64,000 nucleotides of DNA. Source: Paenibacillus_L residui. GTDB taxonomy: Bacteria; Bacillota; Bacilli; Paenibacillales; NBRC-103111. The DNA lies in the NCBI RefSeq assembly GCF_042677205.1, contig NZ_JBHTIU010000012.1, forward strand, positions 62,001-126,000, given 5' to 3'. Positions 26,105 through 35,003 of the stretch are shown piece by piece; position 1 is the stretch's first letter, and each line of letters starts with the position of its first letter. The position numbers and the translations under genes are program-made. The notes under the pieces were generated by a model. That model was not told the DNA's origin. It worked only from the letters and a program-made list of their open reading frames with translations, and did not search any database.

Positions 26105-28458
26105 AGTTCAGTCCCTTTGTCTTTGAAATGATTTTGTTCCGGGGATGGATATGCGGGAAGCACAATATCCACGGTTGTCCCCTGGCCTAGCTTACTTTTA
26201 ATTTTAATGGTCCCGTGATGCATCTCAATAATTTTATAACAGACCATTAATCCGAGGCCAGTCCCCTTCTCCTTCGTTGTATAAAAAGGCTCCCCCAATT
26301 GGGCCAGCCGTTCGGGCGAGATTCCCGAGCCCTGATCAACTATGCGTACCTGCAGCTTTCGCTTGTGATCCTGCTTGACTCTTATTTGAATGATCCCGCC
26401 ATGATGCATGGCTTCGATAGCATTCTTGAGAATATTGATAAAAACTTGCTTCATTTGGTTTTCATCACAATGGATCAACGGAAGGTTCTCTTCCGCGTCC
26501 ATCCGAATCTGAATATTGTTCATGATGGCCTGGGTGTCCAGCAGTGGAATGACGTCATAGAGAATGCGGCGGACGTCTTTCGGTTGGAATTCTATGACCT
26601 GAGGTTTGGCAATCACCATGAATTCATTCACTATGTAATTGATTCGATCCAGCTCGGACAGCATGATATTGAGATACTGCTCCTGTCCCTGGTTCTTGGC
26701 TTTAAGCAGCTGGACGAAGCCTTTGAGAGAGGTTAACGGGTTGCGGATTTCGTGAGCCACGCCTGCCGCCAATTGCCCGACGACCGACAGCTTATCGGAT
26801 TTCCGCAGAAGCTCCTCCGTTCGTTTTCTCTCTGTAATATCCATAACCGTGCCAATGATCGCCGGCTTCTCCCTGTATGTCGTCATCGTCCCGTGCAGCT
26901 CGACATCCACCGCCCTGCCATCCTTATGCAAGGCACGAAAATAAAAATGGACGCTTCTGCCCTTACGATTGCGGAACTTGCTCAGGAACAGGTCATGGTC
27001 TTCCGGATATACGAAATGCATCACATTCTTATGGAGCATTTCTTCACTTCGGTATCCCAGCATCTCTGCACATCTGGGATTAACGTAAGTGATTTCCCAG
27101 TCTTGTATCAAATATACTCCTACAAGAGCCTCTTCTACAAGACTGCGATACTTTTCTTCCGCTTCCAACAGGGCGTCTTCGGCCTTCTTGCGAGCCGTAA
27201 TGTCGCGGGAGACGATAACGACGCTTTCTACCCGGCCGGATTCCCCGATCACGGGAATGCCGCTTGCCTCCAGAAACAGGGACTGATTTTCGGAAAGGGC
27301 ATACCGGTATTCAAACCGGCTGGCTTGATTCGTGTTTACCATCTCCGTAAACCTCTCACGAATCTTTCTGCGATCCTGGGAGTGGACCATCTGTTCTATT
27401 CTCCCATGCAGCTCCGGCTCTTTACCGAGAACATGCTTAAAGGACGGAGACGCATAAGTCATCCTTCCGTTTCTGTCATAAATGGCGATGAGATCCGTCA
27501 TATTTTCCGCGATCAATCTGTACTTCGCTTCACTTTCTCGCAAAGTCTTCTCCATCTTAACCCGCTCGCTAAGATCTCGTATCATTGCCGCGAAAGCATT
27601 GACCTGTCCCGTACCATCCTTAATTGGAGAGATGGTGACGCTGATTTCAATTACGGTGCCGTCTTTTCTCCATAGAGCGACATCCGTTCCGTTCAAGGGG
27701 CCGACATGAAGAACATGATCGCAGGCCCGCTCCAATTTGTCCCATTCATGAGGAAGCATCTCGGAAATATGACGGCCGACCACTTCCTCCGCTGTCCATC
27801 CGAACATTTTCTCGAAAGCGGGGTTCACCTGAAGAACGGTGACAGCCCTGTTAAAAATGACGATTGCATCCGATGTATTCGTGAATAGAGATTCAAGCTG
27901 CTCCTTGGTTCGCCGCAGCTCTTTCTCTGCCCTCTTGCGCTGGGTGATGTCCCTGCCGATGAAATATATGCCCGTTGGCATTCCGCGGACGATGATCGGG
28001 ACAAATTTGACCCCCAAATCCATTGCCGTGCCGTCTTTGCGGTAGAAGACCATCTCACAGCTTGCCGGTTCTCCGCGAATCGTCTGCTCCAGACAGCCCT
28101 TGGTCCGCGAAACATCGGCCGGATCGATCATGCTTAGCAAATTGATTCCGATTAATTCTTGGGCCGAATAGCCGCTTAGCTGTTCCATAGCCGGATTGGC
28201 CGTTTGGATAGCGCCGGATAAGTCGAGGGAGGAGATGGCTGCCGGATTGTGCTCCACCAAGGAATCGCAGTGCTGTTGAGTTTCCTTTGAACGGTCGATT
28301 CCGTCTCCCTGTTCCCCTTTTTCTTCCATCCGTTGGGAAGAACTCTGAATGGGAGAATCTTTTTCTTTCCGCACATAACCCCGACGGGATATCTTTAAAG
28401 GCACTCCATTGCGAGCGCTTCCAGTGATCCTTCTTCCTTTTGAATGAAGCCTTATCAT
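26101..28458 (-). CDS. multi-PAS sensor histidine kinase
   Basis: 785 aa from ATG 28458 (MIRLHSKG, GTGAGG four bases upstream). A longer form from 28608 adds 50 residues of no recognisable family. Four PAS domains in series (ending IGRDITQRKR, IRDLSERVK, VSRDITARKK and VMDITERKR), then the phosphoacceptor box SVVGQLAAGVAHEIRNPLTS and an ATPase with FINILKNAIEAM, DQGSGISPE and GTGLGLMVCYKIIEMHHG. Cytoplasmic, no membrane segments, no partner regulator nearby: KinE-like and probably a Spo0F phosphodonor (inference). Unusual for its 4-bp ATGA overlap with the RpiR regulator, which ties it to the amino sugar operon. Confidence 0.88.
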   Translation of the reverse strand: MIRLHSKGRRITGSARNGVPLKISRRGYVRKEKDSPIQSSSQRMEEKGEQGDGIDRSKETQQHCDSLVEHNPAAISSLDLSGAIQTANPAMEQLSGYSAQELIGINLLSMIDPADVSRTKGCLEQTIRGEPASCEMVFYRKDGTAMDLGVKFVPIIVRGMPTGIYFIGRDITQRKRAEKELRRTKEQLESLFTNTSDAIVIFNRAVTVLQVNPAFEKMFGWTAEEVVGRHISEMLPHEWDKLERACDHVLHVGPLNGTDVALWRKDGTVIEISVTISPIKDGTGQVNAFAAMIRDLSERVKMEKTLRESEAKYRLIAENMTDLIAIYDRNGRMTYASPSFKHVLGKEPELHGRIEQMVHSQDRRKIRERFTEMVNTNQASRFEYRYALSENQSLFLEASGIPVIGESGRVESVVIVSRDITARKKAEDALLEAEEKYRSLVEEALVGVYLIQDWEITYVNPRCAEMLGYRSEEMLHKNVMHFVYPEDHDLFLSKFRNRKGRSVHFYFRALHKDGRAVDVELHGTMTTYREKPAIIGTVMDITERKRTEELLRKSDKLSVVGQLAAGVAHEIRNPLTSLKGFVQLLKAKNQGQEQYLNIMLSELDRINYIVNEFMVIAKPQVIEFQPKDVRRILYDVIPLLDTQAIMNNIQIRMDAEENLPLIHCDENQMKQVFINILKNAIEAMHHGGIIQIRVKQDHKRKLQVRIVDQGSGISPERLAQLGEPFYTTKEKGTGLGLMVCYKIIEMHHGTIKIKSKLGQGTTVDIVLPAYPSPEQNHFKDKGTEL

Positions 28459-28747
28459 TTTCCTCACCCTAGTCCGATATTTTCTAACTAACCATCTGTG
28501 GTGACTTACATCTTGTAGTTGCCTTCCCCCTATAACCCCTAACAAATAAACCAAATTACGCGATTTGAAACAGTTCAGGCCGTTCTCCGGAAGCGAAAAT
28601 ATGATCATCTGCCTTTAAATTTTGAGTATGTATGGTTGCAAGAAGAGGGTATCTATACCGAGAAGCGTTATACTGGCGAGAGTATGTATTGAGGCTGCTG
28701 CAAGGCAATTTGGGAAGCTCCCGGGAGCAATGTCCCGGGCCCAGTCA

Positions 28748-29704
28748 TCAATTATTCAGGATGGATTCAATTTGTTCCAACGCATCGCTTGGGAGGCTTA
28801 CCCCGGACGCCGCTGCGTTCTCCTCCACTTGCTGGACTCGGCTGGCGCCTATGAGCGCGCTGGAAACATTGGACTGACGCAAAATCCAGGCGATGGCCAG
28901 CTGAGACAGGGTTAACCCTAATTCGTCAGCTATTTCACGGATTCGAGCCACCTTGAGCAGGTTGTCGTCATGCAAATATCTTTGGATCGTCTGCTTTCCG
29001 CTGGAGTGGGTGGCCCGGCTACCCGGAGGCACATCTGTCGCATTCTTGTATTTTCCCGCAAGCACTCCTTGAGCCAAGGGGGAATATACGACCTGACCGA
29101 TCCCAAACCGCGTACACGCGGGAATCAGCTCCTGTTCAATCGCTCTATTAAACATGTTGTATACCGGCTGACTGGCAACGATCCGATTCAGGAGCTTCCT
29201 GTCTGCCAAATGGACAGCTTCCGCAATTTGTGCCGCCGTCCAGTTGCTTACTCCGATATAGAAGACTTTGCCCTGTGTGACCAGGTCGTCCATGGCACGC
29301 AGCGTTTCCTCCATCGGTGTGTCCGGATCAAAATGATGGCAGTAATAAAGATCTATATAATCCAGATTCAACCGTTTCAAGCTGGCTTCGCACTGCTCCA
29401 TAATGTGCTTGCGAGATAAGCCTCTGTCATTCGGCCCTTCCCCCATCCGCCCCCACACCTTGGTAGCAATCACATACGATTCCCGGGCATATTTTCCTAA
29501 AGCTTGTCCGACTACTTTCTCAGCCTCTCCGCGCATATAAATATTAGCTGTATCGAAGAAGTTGATGCCCAGCTCATAAGCTTTGTCTATAGTCTCATGG
29601 GCTCTGGCCGAATCGACATATCCCCCTTCTCCATAGGTCAACCAACTACCCAAACTGATTTCACTTACTCTCAGTCCGGAAGCCCCCAATTGACGATAGT
29701 TCAT
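28748..29704 (-). CDS. aldo/keto reductase, potassium-channel-beta-like family
   Basis: 318-aa NADPH-dependent oxidoreductase with a TIM-barrel fold. Catalytic tetrad visible: Asp and Tyr in FFDTANIYMRGEAE, Lys in YVIATKVWG, His in YCHHFD. The cofactor region includes YSPLAQGVLAGKY and ALIGASRVQQVEENAAA. The N-terminus MNYRQLGASGLRVSEISLGSWLT is typical of the Kv-beta/YhdN subgroup. AGGAG precedes ATG by about nine bases. Monocistronic or leading into the kinase; a CCCGGGA/TCCCGGG hairpin at 28720-28739 follows. Substrate unknown. Confidence 0.9.
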   Translation of the reverse strand: MNYRQLGASGLRVSEISLGSWLTYGEGGYVDSARAHETIDKAYELGINFFDTANIYMRGEAEKVVGQALGKYARESYVIATKVWGRMGEGPNDRGLSRKHIMEQCEASLKRLNLDYIDLYYCHHFDPDTPMEETLRAMDDLVTQGKVFYIGVSNWTAAQIAEAVHLADRKLLNRIVASQPVYNMFNRAIEQELIPACTRFGIGQVVYSPLAQGVLAGKYKNATDVPPGSRATHSSGKQTIQRYLHDDNLLKVARIREIADELGLTLSQLAIAWILRQSNVSSALIGASRVQQVEENAAASGVSLPSDALEQIESILNN

Positions 29705-29928
29705 TTCGTATCTGCTCCTTTCGAAAATGAATGGTTATCCTTCTCGAGTGCAGGGCACCGAATTTACCGCGTTGAAGGATTATTCCTCACTGCCCAAGTT
29801 TATAGCTGCTTGGTTCTTCCCCATTATTATACTTCAAAGAGAGTGAAAAATGGAGAAAATTGGATAAAAAAACGTTGAATATTCTAAAAATGTTAAACTC
29901 ATCTTCCTCTTCATAATTAAATTTTACT

Positions 29929-29957
29929 TTTACCCTGCATACAAATTCCGTTACAAT
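29929..29957 (+). promoter_or_regulatory. candidate sigma-A promoter for the 30.0 kb genes
   Basis: TTTACC at 29929-29934 and TACAAT at 29952-29957, spacer 17. Lies about 60 bases before the start of the 103-aa gene. Confidence 0.45.
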
Positions 29958-30020
29958 GAATTAGAAGGCGGATAACAAGCCGAGAAAGAGCTATGAAAGC
30001 CATGAAAGGGGAGATTGGGG

Positions 30021-30332
30021 ATGAATTCGATTATCGATAGGGCATTTAAGGAAATGATGGAGAACTGGCAGCAAATGAGCGTCAGTTCTCCGGAAGATTC
30101 CGAAGCGGACGCGGACCGGTTTCAAAATAGCTTCTATAAGCTGATAGAGCTGGTTAGAGACTGGATCGAAGGAATGAAGCGCAGGCCGAGAAATATGGAA
30201 GAAGCTTTGGCGCTTCCCGAGATCGCCAAAATGATCGAGCTTCTACCCCCTCCTCTTTATTTGAATTTTGAGACGGAGCTGGAATGTATTTTGGAAGGAC
30301 ATTCGAGGGTGGAAGACACTTTCGATGATTAA
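30021..30332 (+). CDS. small protein of unknown function
   Basis: 103 aa from ATG 30021 (MNSIIDRAFKEMMENWQQM), with AAAGGGGAG upstream. Acidic and helical in character, no signal peptide or membrane segment; contains an LIELVRDWIEGMKRRPRNMEEALALPEIAKMIELLPPP stretch. I recognise no family. It has a promoter-like sequence upstream and is followed after 120 bases by the EcsC-type gene on the same strand, so the pair may be an operon. Confidence 0.7.
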   Translation: MNSIIDRAFKEMMENWQQMSVSSPEDSEADADRFQNSFYKLIELVRDWIEGMKRRPRNMEEALALPEIAKMIELLPPPLYLNFETELECILEGHSRVEDTFDD

Positions 30333-30451
30333 CTACCGCAATCTTCATCCGGCATCCGCAGGCGATCGGTCAAGTAAGAATGGCAAACAGATCCTTCCCG
30401 GGCGAGATGGTCTGTCATCCGGATGGAGAATTAGAAATCAGGAGTGGACTA

Positions 30452-31210
30452 ATGATGGGATATGAAGAACAAGTCGCCATGGAATTGCGGCTTTGGGCAC
30501 GGAACTTGGCCAAGAAAGAAGGAGTTCTGGAATCGACTTCCAAAGCATTCAGCAACAAAATCAACAATGTCCTGCCCAAGAAAGTCCACGCAGCGTTGAC
30601 CTCCGCGATCAAAGGAATCGTGCAAGCTTCTCTCGTCGGCGCAAAGTACACTCCTAAGCGGCCGGTAGCATACGGCATTACGCTGGAGGAGAGAGACCGC
30701 CAGGCGGAGCAGCTGACGAATGTATACAAGAAAGTAGCGGCCGCCGAAGGAGCGGGTACCGGAGCCGGGGGCCTTCTGCTGGGAGCAGTGGATTTTCCCG
30801 CGCTGATCGCCATCAAGATGAAGTATTTATTCGAGATGGCGCATATTTACGGCTTCGATACCTCGGACATGAACGAGAGGCTCTATATTCTCTCAATCTT
30901 TCAACTGGCCTTCTCCAGCAGAGAGCACCGGCTGACGGTGTTTGAACGGATGAAGAATTGGGAACATCAGCATCACGAATCATCAGGACGATTCAATAAC
31001 AGCGACGAGATCGACTGGCAGAAGCTGCAGCAGGAATATCGAGACTCCCTTGATCTCCGCAAACTTCTCCAGTTGGTTCCGGGAATTGGAGCTGTAATTG
31101 GAGCTTGGGCCAATTACGGTTTGCTGGAGGATCTGAATGTGGCAGCCAAGAACAGCTACCGGATGCGAATTCTGCAGCGTCATAATGGGCTCTCCTCTGC
31201 GGAACTGTAG
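30452..31210 (+). CDS. EcsC-family protein
   Basis: 252 aa from ATG 30452 (MMGYEEQVAMELRLWARNL), chosen because CAGGAGTGG lies about six bases upstream; a longer frame to 30380 has no ribosome site. The EcsC family was named after a B. subtilis gene in the ecs ABC transporter operon, and its biochemical role is not known. Conserved-looking parts: a basic helical N-terminus, GAGTGAGGLLLGAVDFPALIAIKMKYLFEMAHIYGFD (possible membrane-associated helix), and LVPGIGAVIGAWANYGLLEDLNVAAKNSYRMR near the C-terminus. Ends 24 bases before a convergent MFS gene. Confidence 0.8.
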   Translation: MMGYEEQVAMELRLWARNLAKKEGVLESTSKAFSNKINNVLPKKVHAALTSAIKGIVQASLVGAKYTPKRPVAYGITLEERDRQAEQLTNVYKKVAAAEGAGTGAGGLLLGAVDFPALIAIKMKYLFEMAHIYGFDTSDMNERLYILSIFQLAFSSREHRLTVFERMKNWEHQHHESSGRFNNSDEIDWQKLQQEYRDSLDLRKLLQLVPGIGAVIGAWANYGLLEDLNVAAKNSYRMRILQRHNGLSSAEL

Positions 31211-31234
31211 GTACTGCAGGTTCCCCCTATCCGC

Positions 31235-32644
31235 TTATAACGGCTTGCTTGCCTTGGCAGAGCCCGTCGGAGCTTCGGCCTGCGGCTTCTCCTTGGGCCG
31301 CAGCAAGCAAATAAGCACCATCGCGAAACAGACTGCACAGGCCGCACCGAACAAACCTTTAATCCTTCCCGTCAACTCAACCGGATCTACAGCGGATGCC
31401 CCCATTCCGCCAGCCATAAGTACCGCCATTCCGATCCCTATAATCATTCCGAAATAACGGATCAGAGCCAGCATACTTCCTATCAAGCTTATTTTTTCGG
31501 GCGGGGCCGCAGACATAATTTCGGCATTATTTATGGCTTGGAACAATCCCATTCCTACCCCAAATAACGAAAGATGAAGCGCAATGCCTATGGGGTGGAT
31601 TCCACCGCCCCAAATAATAAACAGCATGGAGATAGCGCAAATGGACGCTCCGACAATAGTCGGATAATATGCCCCGTACTTATCTCTATACCATCCGGAA
31701 ACGGGTGATGCGATTCCGAGAAATACCGGCTGCAGGGCAAGCATCAGCCCCACTGTGCGGGTCGGGTACTCCAACACTTGCTGCATGTAGAAGGTTATCG
31801 GAATTAAAGTGGACATTTGAGCAACGTTCATTAACAGCGAGGCAGAATTGCCCACCGCCATCCCTCGATTGGTATATAATACTTTGTCAATCACCCCATG
31901 GGAGATTTGCCTCTCATAGAGAAACAGCAGTACAAGCAGCACGGTTCCGGAAGCATACAGTGCAATGATTGTGCCGGTGAAGCCCTTGCTTTCACCATAT
32001 ACCGCCCCCAGCAGCAGAAGCGACGTGCTGATAGCCAGCAAAACCGAGCCTATTACATCCAGCGGCTGATATCCTCGCTTGGTATCCCGGGGAAACCATT
32101 TGAGCCCGCACAGCAGGGCCAAGAGACCTAGCGGGACATTGATCAGAAACAAGACGGACCAATCAGCCCATTCCATCAGCAAACCTCCGACTGCGGGTCC
32201 GGACAGAGTTCCGATCGAGATCACAACGGCATTCATCGCCAGTGCTTTGCCAATTTCATGATTGGGAAATAATTTGCGCACCATCGCCTGGCTGTTCGAC
32301 AGAATCATCGAGGCCCCTATTCCTTGAACGATTCTGGACACAATCATAGAAGCCAAATTAGGTGAATAAGCAGCAAATAAAGATCCGACCGCAAATACCA
32401 AGAAGCCGTAGCTGTAGACTTTACTGCGGTCCATCCGGTCGGACCATTTGCCTAATATCGGAAGCAGGGCAACCATAGTCAGTAAATAAGAGGTAACAAC
32501 CCATTGAACCTGGGCCAACGGGGCCGCGAACTGTTCGGCCATTGTCGGCAGCACTACGTTAACAATACCCACATCCAACGTGGACATAAAGGTTCCCAGA
32601 TTGACTATTTGGAGGATTGACCAACGACTTTTAATTACGTCCAT
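31235..32644 (-). CDS. MFS exporter, DHA2 (EmrB/QacA) family
   Basis: 469-aa integral membrane protein with about 14 hydrophobic segments. The N-terminal family motif is NLGTFMSTLDVGIVNVVLPTMAEQF, followed by QWVVTSYLLTMVALLPILGKWSDRMDRSKVY (motif A), RIVQGIGASMILSNSQAMV (motif C region) and LSGPAVGGLLMEWADWSVLFLINVPLG. Such proton-driven exporters expel drugs or metabolites. No adjacent TetR/MarR regulator is present, so the substrate and regulation are open. AAGGTG lies before ATG. Confidence 0.88.
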   Translation of the reverse strand: MDVIKSRWSILQIVNLGTFMSTLDVGIVNVVLPTMAEQFAAPLAQVQWVVTSYLLTMVALLPILGKWSDRMDRSKVYSYGFLVFAVGSLFAAYSPNLASMIVSRIVQGIGASMILSNSQAMVRKLFPNHEIGKALAMNAVVISIGTLSGPAVGGLLMEWADWSVLFLINVPLGLLALLCGLKWFPRDTKRGYQPLDVIGSVLLAISTSLLLLGAVYGESKGFTGTIIALYASGTVLLVLLFLYERQISHGVIDKVLYTNRGMAVGNSASLLMNVAQMSTLIPITFYMQQVLEYPTRTVGLMLALQPVFLGIASPVSGWYRDKYGAYYPTIVGASICAISMLFIIWGGGIHPIGIALHLSLFGVGMGLFQAINNAEIMSAAPPEKISLIGSMLALIRYFGMIIGIGMAVLMAGGMGASAVDPVELTGRIKGLFGAACAVCFAMVLICLLRPKEKPQAEAPTGSAKASKPL

Positions 32645-32759
32645 ATCCTGGCACCTTCTTTGTGACCGGAATCATTCCAAAATAGCTGTAGAGATTTCGC
32701 ATCAGGTTAGAGGCGAAGCCGTCGCGAAACCATTAAACGGCCTTCCTCTCTCTTCATAC

Positions 32760-32796
32760 AAAAGAAGGCCCTTGAACGGGAACGGACCCGTTCAAG
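32760..32796 (-). terminator. terminator of the sugar isomerase gene
   Basis: On the minus strand, stem CTTGAACGGG / CCCGTTCAAG with a six-base loop, then GGCCTTCTTTTG. Directly follows the stop at 32810. Confidence 0.7.
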
Positions 32797-32809
32797 AGCC
32801 GTTTCGGGC

Positions 32810-33685
32810 TTACCGATAACGTTTGATAAATTCTACAGCCTTGCGGATATCCACTTCCGGCTGATCCCCTACTTCCCGCTCGATCGTCAGATAGCCTTGA
32901 TAACCGATTTCCTGCAGAGCGGCAAAATAAGCGTCAAAATCAACCTTTCCTTCTCCAAGAGGAACTTCTTTGAAAATCTCTCCCGATGCCACCATTTGCG
33001 CAATTTTGCCATGATCCATCGGTTCATATCCAAGCGCTCCATAAATTTCGCGCGGGTCCACTTCCTTGTAACGAATACCATCCTTAACATGGGTATGTAC
33101 AATGTAATCCTTTAGCAGCTTGACTCCCTGTACCGGATCGTCTCCCGTCACCATAACCATATTGGCCGGATCGAAGTTTACGGACACGCCTTTGGAGCTT
33201 AACGTATCCAGGAATGATTTCAGATGCTCAGCCGTTTCCGGACCCGTCTCAATCGCGAAATAAGCATTCATGCTGCTTGCGTATTGACTTAATTCTTCAC
33301 AAGCCTCCTGCATCACAGCAAAAACCTCGCTATTACGGTCGTTGGGAACAATTCCGATATGAGTCGTTACTACATTCGTACCCAGATCCATGGCCAAATC
33401 TAGAATTCGTTTAGACTTCTCTATTTTAGCGGGATTTTCTGTCTTGTCCTGAAAACCGTGACCTCCGAGGTCGCCACACAATGCGGAGATTTCAAGACCG
33501 AGTGATGCAATATAGTCCTTAAGCTCTCTGCGTGCTGCCGCGTTAAGGTTAGCGGGATCCATCTCTCCTTTTACGGCATAAATCTGAACTCCCTCAGCCC
33601 CAACCTCTTTGGCTTTCTTCAGCCCTTCTCTAACTCCAATTCCAAAACTATCCACAATGACTCCGATTTTATTCGTCAGCTTCAA
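32810..33685 (-). CDS. sugar phosphate isomerase/epimerase (xylose isomerase-like TIM barrel)
   Basis: About 291-298 aa. The start is uncertain: TTG 33685 and TTG 33706 flank a GGGGTGGAGG ribosome site and neither is ideal. AP-endonuclease-2 fold enzyme with typical metal-binding acids and histidines: AFYFAIETGPETAEHLKSFLD, SVNFDPANMVMV, HTHVKDG, GYLTIEREVG near the end. Members interconvert ketoses, inosose or similar sugars. Stand-alone gene, so the substrate is not indicated. A cre-like site upstream predicts catabolite repression. Confidence 0.82.
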   Translation of the reverse strand: MKLTNKIGVIVDSFGIGVREGLKKAKEVGAEGVQIYAVKGEMDPANLNAAARRELKDYIASLGLEISALCGDLGGHGFQDKTENPAKIEKSKRILDLAMDLGTNVVTTHIGIVPNDRNSEVFAVMQEACEELSQYASSMNAYFAIETGPETAEHLKSFLDTLSSKGVSVNFDPANMVMVTGDDPVQGVKLLKDYIVHTHVKDGIRYKEVDPREIYGALGYEPMDHGKIAQMVASGEIFKEVPLGEGKVDFDAYFAALQEIGYQGYLTIEREVGDQPEVDIRKAVEFIKRYR

Positions 33686-33810
33686 ATCCTCCACCCCAAT
33701 CTGCAATATTAATTATCTGATGAGCCAGTGTGAATCCGAGAGCGGCTCTGTTTACAAATTCCGCAGCCAGATAAACGTTCGACGAAATACTTGACAAAGC
33801 GTTGCCTGCC

Positions 33811-33824
33811 TGCAAGCGTTTACC
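33811..33824 (-). promoter_or_regulatory. CcpA cre-like site
   Basis: On the minus strand GGTAAACGCTTGCA matches the cre consensus TGWAANCGNTNNCA at all but the first base. It lies about 110-130 bases before the isomerase start. Part of it (TTGCAG) could also be the -35 for AAGTAT 18 bases further on. Confidence 0.55.
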
Positions 33825-34057
33825 CAGATGCTGAAGACTTCTCCCGGTTTGCCCCTGTCTTCATCAGACAAAAAATGAGTTCCCCTATAGTGTATAAGTG
33901 GTCTACGTGCTAGTCAATCCTTTCCAAATATAATATTTAACGAGATATTTTGTTTTTCAATGGAAAAGCTGCAGCTGCGGGCTTTTAATAGTTGTAGCAT
34001 TTATTTTTATCGTTTCTAACATTACAAATGATGTTTGCAATCAGGATTATGATCGAG

Positions 34058-34102
34058 ATAAACTTTCTGTTTATTGACATAGCCCCTCAGAAACCTTACA
34101 TT
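34058..34102 (+). promoter_or_regulatory. nagBA promoter with upstream inverted repeat
   Basis: TTGACA at 34074-34079 and TACATT at 34097-34102, spacer 17. Immediately upstream and touching the -35 is the inverted repeat ATAAAC-TTTCT-GTTTAT (34058-34074), a candidate operator. The leader to nagB is about 165 bases, long enough for further control, but I recognise no riboswitch in it. Confidence 0.5.
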
Positions 34103-34274
34103 TAAAATAGGACATCGTTATATGACTACCATTGTACTATCCTGATGGTCCTGTGTTGGGACGATGATCTATTGCTCTGTCCCTGGACTGCTTCTGCGGA
34201 TTTCTTTGTTCTTGATTAGGCGGACCCAGGTTCTTTTTGCTGTCCGTACAATATCGTCGGAGGTTAGAATTAGA

Positions 34275-35003
34275 ATGAATGTACACATTTTTTCATCCAA
34301 TGAAGAACTGAACGAAGCGGCAGCCGGGCTGCTGGCCGCCACGCTTCATACGAAAGCGAATGCAGTACTTGGCCTGGCGACCGGATCCACACCGGTCGGT
34401 GTTTACGAGAAGCTGGTAGAGCTCTATAAAAAGGGAAGCGTCAGCTTCAAATCGGCCAAGACCTTCAATCTGGATGAGTATGTTGGACTGCCCCGAGATC
34501 ACTCGGAAAGCTACTACACTTTTATGAATACCCGTTTATTCCAGCATATCGATCTTCCGGCAGAGAATGCCCATATTCCTAATGGCAATGCCGAGATTGT
34601 TCAAGAGGAGTGCGTCCGGTACGACCAAATGATCGAACAAGCCGGAGGAATTGACATACAAATTCTGGGAATCGGCCACAATGGACATATCGGGTTCAAT
34701 GAGCCTGGCCCAACGCTCCAAAGTGCTACCCATCTGGTCGATCTCCACGAGGAGACGCGAAAGGCTAACGCTCGTTTTTTTGATTCCATCGATGATGTTC
34801 CTGTCCAAGCAATTACCGTAGGTCTGGGGACCATTATGAAATCGAAAACCATTCTGCTGCTCGCGAAAGGCTCGGATAAAGCAGAAATTATGCATAGAGC
34901 ATTGAGAGGCCCTATTGACCCGCAATGCCCGGCATCATTCCTTCAACTGCATCCTCAACTGATCGTTATGACGGATTCCGAAGCAGGGAGGTTATTAAAA
35001 TGA
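34275..35003 (+). CDS. nagB: glucosamine-6-phosphate deaminase
   Basis: 242 aa from ATG 34275 (MNVHIFSSNEELNEAAAGLL), exactly the length of Bacillus NagB; upstream codons in frame are not family-like. GGAGG lies 11 bases before. It converts GlcN-6-P to fructose-6-P and ammonia. Motifs: LGLATGSTPVGVYEKL, FNLDEYVGLPRDHSESYYTFM (catalytic Asp), DIQILGIGHNGHIGFNEPG (active-site Asp/His/Glu), AITVGLGTIMKSKTILLLA, and the C-terminal ASFLQLHPQ. Overlaps nagA by 4 bases. Confidence 0.96.
   Translation: MNVHIFSSNEELNEAAAGLLAATLHTKANAVLGLATGSTPVGVYEKLVELYKKGSVSFKSAKTFNLDEYVGLPRDHSESYYTFMNTRLFQHIDLPAENAHIPNGNAEIVQEECVRYDQMIEQAGGIDIQILGIGHNGHIGFNEPGPTLQSATHLVDLHEETRKANARFFDSIDDVPVQAITVGLGTIMKSKTILLLAKGSDKAEIMHRALRGPIDPQCPASFLQLHPQLIVMTDSEAGRLLK

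Larger units (their letters stand above)
33686..34274. other. divergent intergenic region before nagB
   Basis: About 590 bases, no credible gene. Left part: cre-like site (33811-33824) in front of the sugar isomerase. Right part: nagBA promoter with an inverted repeat (34058-34102). The stretch 33.85-34.04 kb is AT-rich and shows nothing else I can name. Confidence 0.6.

Noticed and set aside
34103..34274. glmS-type or other riboswitch in the nagB leader
   Set aside because: No conserved ribozyme or riboswitch core and no terminator stem could be recognised by eye.
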